A stretch of 8,197 bases of DNA from Halanaerobiales bacterium (GTDB taxonomy: Bacteria; Bacillota_F; Halanaerobiia; DY22613). Below, piece by piece: positions 6,437 through 8,197 of this stretch; within the stretch, counting starts at the first letter, position 1; each line of letters starts with the position of its first letter. The stretch spans positions 1 through 8,197 of the forward strand of contig JAGMES010000181.1 of the NCBI GenBank assembly GCA_023128035.1, in the 5' to 3' direction. A model generated the notes under the pieces. The model made no database searches. It was not told where the DNA came from and saw only the letters and a list, made by a program, of their open reading frames with translations. Made by a program: the position numbers and the translations under genes.

Positions 6437-7021
6437 ATGTTTAACATTATCCCCTTGTTATCTTATGTTTTTGTTGTTACATTTACCCCTGGTCCAAATA
6501 ATATCATGTCTATGGTCAATGCGAATACTTTTGGCTACCGAAAAACTTTAAAATTCATACTGGGTGTATTTACAGGATTTAGCATCATCATGCTACTTTC
6601 TAGTTATTTTAATCTCTTACTCCTTAATGTTATGCCAAAAGTTAAGTTTTTCATGAGTATTCTTGGTGCACTGTATATGACTTATCTCGCTTATAAAATC
6701 ATAATTAGTAGTAATAAAAGCAATGAAAGTAAAAAACATTTAAATTCATTCTACACAGGTATATCAATGCAGTTTGTTAATCCAAAAGTTATTCTTTATG
6801 GTATAACCGTTATGTCCAATTTTATTATTCCTTATTATAAATCTAATATGGCTTTGATTTTTTTCTCAGTTCTCCTTGCAACCGTAGCGTTATTATCTAC
6901 TTCTTGCTGGGCTTTGTTTGGAGTAATTTTTCAAAAGTTTCTATCAAGGTATAGAAAACCATTTAATATAGCTATGGGGTTGCTTTTGATTTATAGTGCG
7001 ATATCAATAGTTGTGTTATAG
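6437..7021 (+). CDS. LysE/RhtB-family amino-acid exporter
   Basis: A 194-residue membrane protein with about six hydrophobic segments, the normal size for this family. The two family signatures are present: TPGPNN in the first segment (17-22) and QFVNPK in the middle (NPK 115-117). Proteins of this group push out amino acids or their derivatives (lysine, homoserine/threonine, cysteine/O-acetylserine) using the proton gradient. The overall look is closest to the RhtB / cysteine-exporter (EamB-like) side rather than lysine-specific LysE, but substrate assignment by eye is unreliable. The ATG has GGAGGTG six bases upstream. The gene stands alone between the upstream operon terminator and a bidirectional terminator near 7118-7154, so it is probably monocistronic. 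It has no visible functional link to its neighbours. Confidence 0.85.
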   Translation: MFNIIPLLSYVFVVTFTPGPNNIMSMVNANTFGYRKTLKFILGVFTGFSIIMLLSSYFNLLLLNVMPKVKFFMSILGALYMTYLAYKIIISSNKSNESKKHLNSFYTGISMQFVNPKVILYGITVMSNFIIPYYKSNMALIFFSVLLATVALLSTSCWALFGVIFQKFLSRYRKPFNIAMGLLLIYSAISIVVL

Positions 7022-7117
7022 TCAACTATAATTAAGCCAAATGGTCAATTACAGTCTAAAAAAGCTTAGCAAAAGCGGAACACTGAAAAATGTAGAAATT
7101 AGTTGATTACCAAGTAA

Positions 7118-7154
7118 AAAAAGTTGTTGCTAATAATATTGGCAACAACTTTTT
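7118..7154. terminator. Bidirectional intrinsic terminator
   Basis: AAAAAGTTGTTGC (7118-7130) pairs perfectly over 13 bp with GCAACAACTTTTT (7142-7154) around an 11-base loop. T-runs leave the stem on both strands: five T on the plus strand, seven on the minus. ACCAA (7109-7113) and TTGGT (7153-7157) may extend the symmetry. It sits between convergent units and would end both the LysE-family gene on plus and the toxin-antitoxin side on minus. Confidence 0.7.
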
Positions 7155-7189
7155 GGTTTCCATAAAGAACTACTTTACTATCTTGAATT

Positions 7190-7273
7190 TCATCTCCAGT
7201 TCTTCCTCCATAAGCGTGCTAGACTATCTTCAGATGCTGCTTTAACGCCCATGATAACATCTAAAATACACAT
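7190..7273 (-). CDS. Possible small ORF (27 residues), perhaps the start of a frame-broken gene
   Basis: An ATG at 7273 on the minus strand follows a purine-rich AAGGAAAGGAAAG ribosome-binding region. It encodes 27 residues, MCILDVIMGVKAASEDSLAR and then LWRKNWR. Just after the TTA leucine codon another frame takes over and stays open to a TAA at 7101-7099, with a protein-like stretch (YGGRTGDEIQDSKVVLYGNQ...). A single-base shift near 7211 would join the two into one product of about 58 residues. I recognise no family. The second part runs through the terminator hairpin, which argues against it being a real gene. Confidence 0.2.
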   Translation of the reverse strand: MCILDVIMGVKAASEDSLARLWRKNWR

Positions 7274-7310
7274 GAATCTTTCCTTTCCTTCGTTTTTCTC
7301 AATATTAATT

Positions 7311-7538
7311 TTAATGAGTAATAGTCCAAAGACTTATTCTAAAAGTTTTTTTATCATATCCGATTTGCGCCCATTTTATTAGTTGACCATCACCAACATA
7401 AAATGTTATTGGAGAATCACTAAAATCAACCCCATTTTTTTTCAATAAGGACTTTGTTTTTTCATCAACTCTGATTATTTGAAAATTTTTATTATTCAAG
7501 ATCTCATTGGGATATTTTTTTGTATTTTTTTGTATCAA
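7311..7538 (-). pseudogene. C-terminal half of a thioredoxin-fold-like protein, probably a gene remnant
   Basis: 75 residues if started at the TTG at 7538. The pattern FQIIRVDEKTKSLLKKNGV, then DSPITFYVGDGQLIKWAQIGYD, matches the second half of a thioredoxin fold: strand, helix ending in GV, cis-proline, a strand pair with a DG turn, then a glycine. The first half with the CxxC site is missing. There is no ATG. The only good ribosome-binding site, AAAGGAG (7579-7573), lies at the end of the antitoxin gene and has no usual start codon after it, only an in-frame ATA about four to five bases on. The frame is open upstream to the antitoxin stop at 7578, in the same phase. Either it is a decayed remnant or it starts at a weak codon. 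The fold is a by-eye judgement. Confidence 0.35.
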
Positions 7539-7577
7539 TTTATAAAAATAATTATTTTTATAAAATATTCTTCTCCT

Positions 7578-7886
7578 TTAAAAATCAGATCTAAAAATTT
7601 CTTCACCTTCATCCTCAATATTCTTTATTAACCCTTCTTTTCTTAATCCATAAAAATCAACTACATCAATCTTGTAAATTACATCTAATTCACTTAATTG
7701 ATCCCTCAATAGATTCAACTCTGTACTAGTTATTTGTTTTGAATAAATAGCTATATCTATATCAGAAGTTCTTTTATAATCCCCTCTGGCTCTTGAACCA
7801 AAAATAACAGCTTTCTCTATTTGCTTAAAACCTTTTATGGCCTTCACAATATTTTTTAACTCATTATCTTTTAGGCCAAATTTCAT
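7578..7886 (-). CDS. mntA: MntA-type minimal nucleotidyltransferase, antitoxin of a HepT/MntA pair
   Basis: A 102-residue minimal nucleotidyltransferase of the polymerase-beta fold. The active-site signature GSRARGDYKRTSDID fits GSX10DXD exactly, and IDVVDF supplies the third carboxylate. In the studied Shewanella pair, MntA transfers AMP units to a tyrosine of the HepT toxin and so silences it. Here the gene lies directly downstream of the HEPN gene with a 4-base ATGA overlap, the usual toxin-first order, so the two are translated together. The start at 7886 follows from that overlap. Older annotation would call it a nucleotidyltransferase-domain protein like HI0073. Function is inferred from motifs and context. 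Confidence 0.85.
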   Translation of the reverse strand: MKFGLKDNELKNIVKAIKGFKQIEKAVIFGSRARGDYKRTSDIDIAIYSKQITSTELNLLRDQLSELDVIYKIDVVDFYGLRKEGLIKNIEDEGEEIFRSDF

Positions 7887-8197
7887 TTTTCCACGTTCTC
7901 TTCTCTTAGTTTATTATAAATATATCTCAAATTATTATAATGTTTATTTTTAATCTTTTTATAAATTTTACGTGCACTTTCTTCATCATAAGTATGAGAT
8001 GTTAAATTTCTATCATTAAGCATATCTATCCAATCTTCACCATTCTTTATTAAACCAAAAGCATATGCTTCTCTAAAGGTAGTTCTAGGACTTTTAGCTC
8101 CTTCTATTCCTTGGTACTCTAGAAAATATTTCATAGCCTTCCATGCTAATTCGTAATTAAATTCAAATCTCTGGTCGGGTCGAGTAATGGCGCGGTA
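7883..8197 (-). CDS. hepT: HepT-like HEPN ribonuclease toxin (HI0074-type), partial at the window edge
   Basis: The frame is open through the right edge, so the start lies outside the window. An internal ATG at 8134 should not be taken as the start, because the family sequence DQRFEFNYELAWKAMK continues upstream of it (8174-8132). The helical protein contains RNLTSHTY, an exact RX4HXY HEPN ribonuclease motif in which the tyrosine is the residue that MntA adenylylates in the studied system. The block SPRTTFREAYAFGLIKNGED with WIDML after it is typical of the HI0074 group, long labelled nucleotidyltransferase substrate-binding protein. Its stop overlaps the mntA start (ATGA). The toxin cuts RNA by family knowledge; toxicity here is inference. 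The encoded residues before QRFEF (YRAITRPD) do not look like the family, so the 5' end may be altered or misassembled. Confidence 0.8.
   Translation of the reverse strand, partial: YRAITRPDQRFEFNYELAWKAMKYFLEYQGIEGAKSPRTTFREAYAFGLIKNGEDWIDMLNDRNLTSHTYDEESARKIYKKIKNKHYNNLRYIYNKLREENVEK

Larger units (their letters stand above)
7022..7310. other. Intergenic region between convergent units
   Basis: About 290 bases without a convincing gene. It holds a short AT-rich inverted repeat at the LysE stop codon (TTATAGT 7016-7022 / ACTATAA 7025-7031), the bidirectional terminator near 7118-7154 and the doubtful small ORF at 7190-7273. I see no RNA gene or promoter that I would defend. Confidence 0.6.

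Noticed and set aside
7016..7031. TTATAGT/ACTATAA inverted repeat at the LysE-family stop codon as a terminator
   Set aside because: The loop is two bases, the stem is almost all A/T, and no T-run follows; the hairpin near 7118-7154 is a much better terminator.
7311..7886. Programmed stop-codon readthrough joining mntA to the downstream frame
   Set aside because: The two frames share phase, but mntA already has the normal family length and there is no readthrough context or selenocysteine-type signal (the stop is TAA).

Overview
The window is AT-rich with strong Shine-Dalgarno sites (AAGGAGG-type). It carries two CotS-family spore-coat kinase-like genes. Together these point to a low-GC, endospore-forming Bacillota, probably an anaerobe of the Clostridia or Halanaerobiia type. 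The exact taxon is inference. I see no rRNA, tRNA, CRISPR array or intact insertion sequence.

Layout. (1) 20-1966, minus: a secreted 5'-nucleotidase / cyclic-nucleotide phosphodiesterase with a C-terminal LysM wall-binding domain, read from a near-consensus promoter. (2) 2165-3535, plus: divergent from it, an ArsR-type metalloregulator with the As(III)-sensor signature CVC, followed by an ArsP/UPF0718-type permease whose real start is a GTG at 2588. This looks like a two-gene metal(loid) or organoarsenical efflux operon. (3) 3532-3654: a long imperfect foldback (stems of 6, 11, 7 and 23 bp) that begins on the permease stop codon. (4) 3733-6354, plus: three overlapping genes, CotS-like kinase / PHP phosphoesterase / CotS-like kinase, ending in a clear intrinsic terminator. 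(5) 6437-7021, plus: a LysE/RhtB-family amino-acid exporter with its own promoter. (6) 7022-7310: non-coding or decayed sequence with a bidirectional terminator and a possible frame-broken small ORF. (7) 7311-8197, minus: a HepT (HEPN ribonuclease) / MntA (minimal nucleotidyltransferase) toxin-antitoxin pair. The toxin runs off the right edge, and what looks like the C-terminal half of a thioredoxin-fold protein follows the antitoxin.

The points most worth a second look are the kinase-phosphoesterase-kinase operon, which is translationally coupled and has two kinase-like paralogs of equal length. Next are the HepT/MntA pair, which carries the exact RX4HXY and GSX10DXD signatures; the foldback element; and the abrupt GC-rich, off-family sequence in the last 24 bases.
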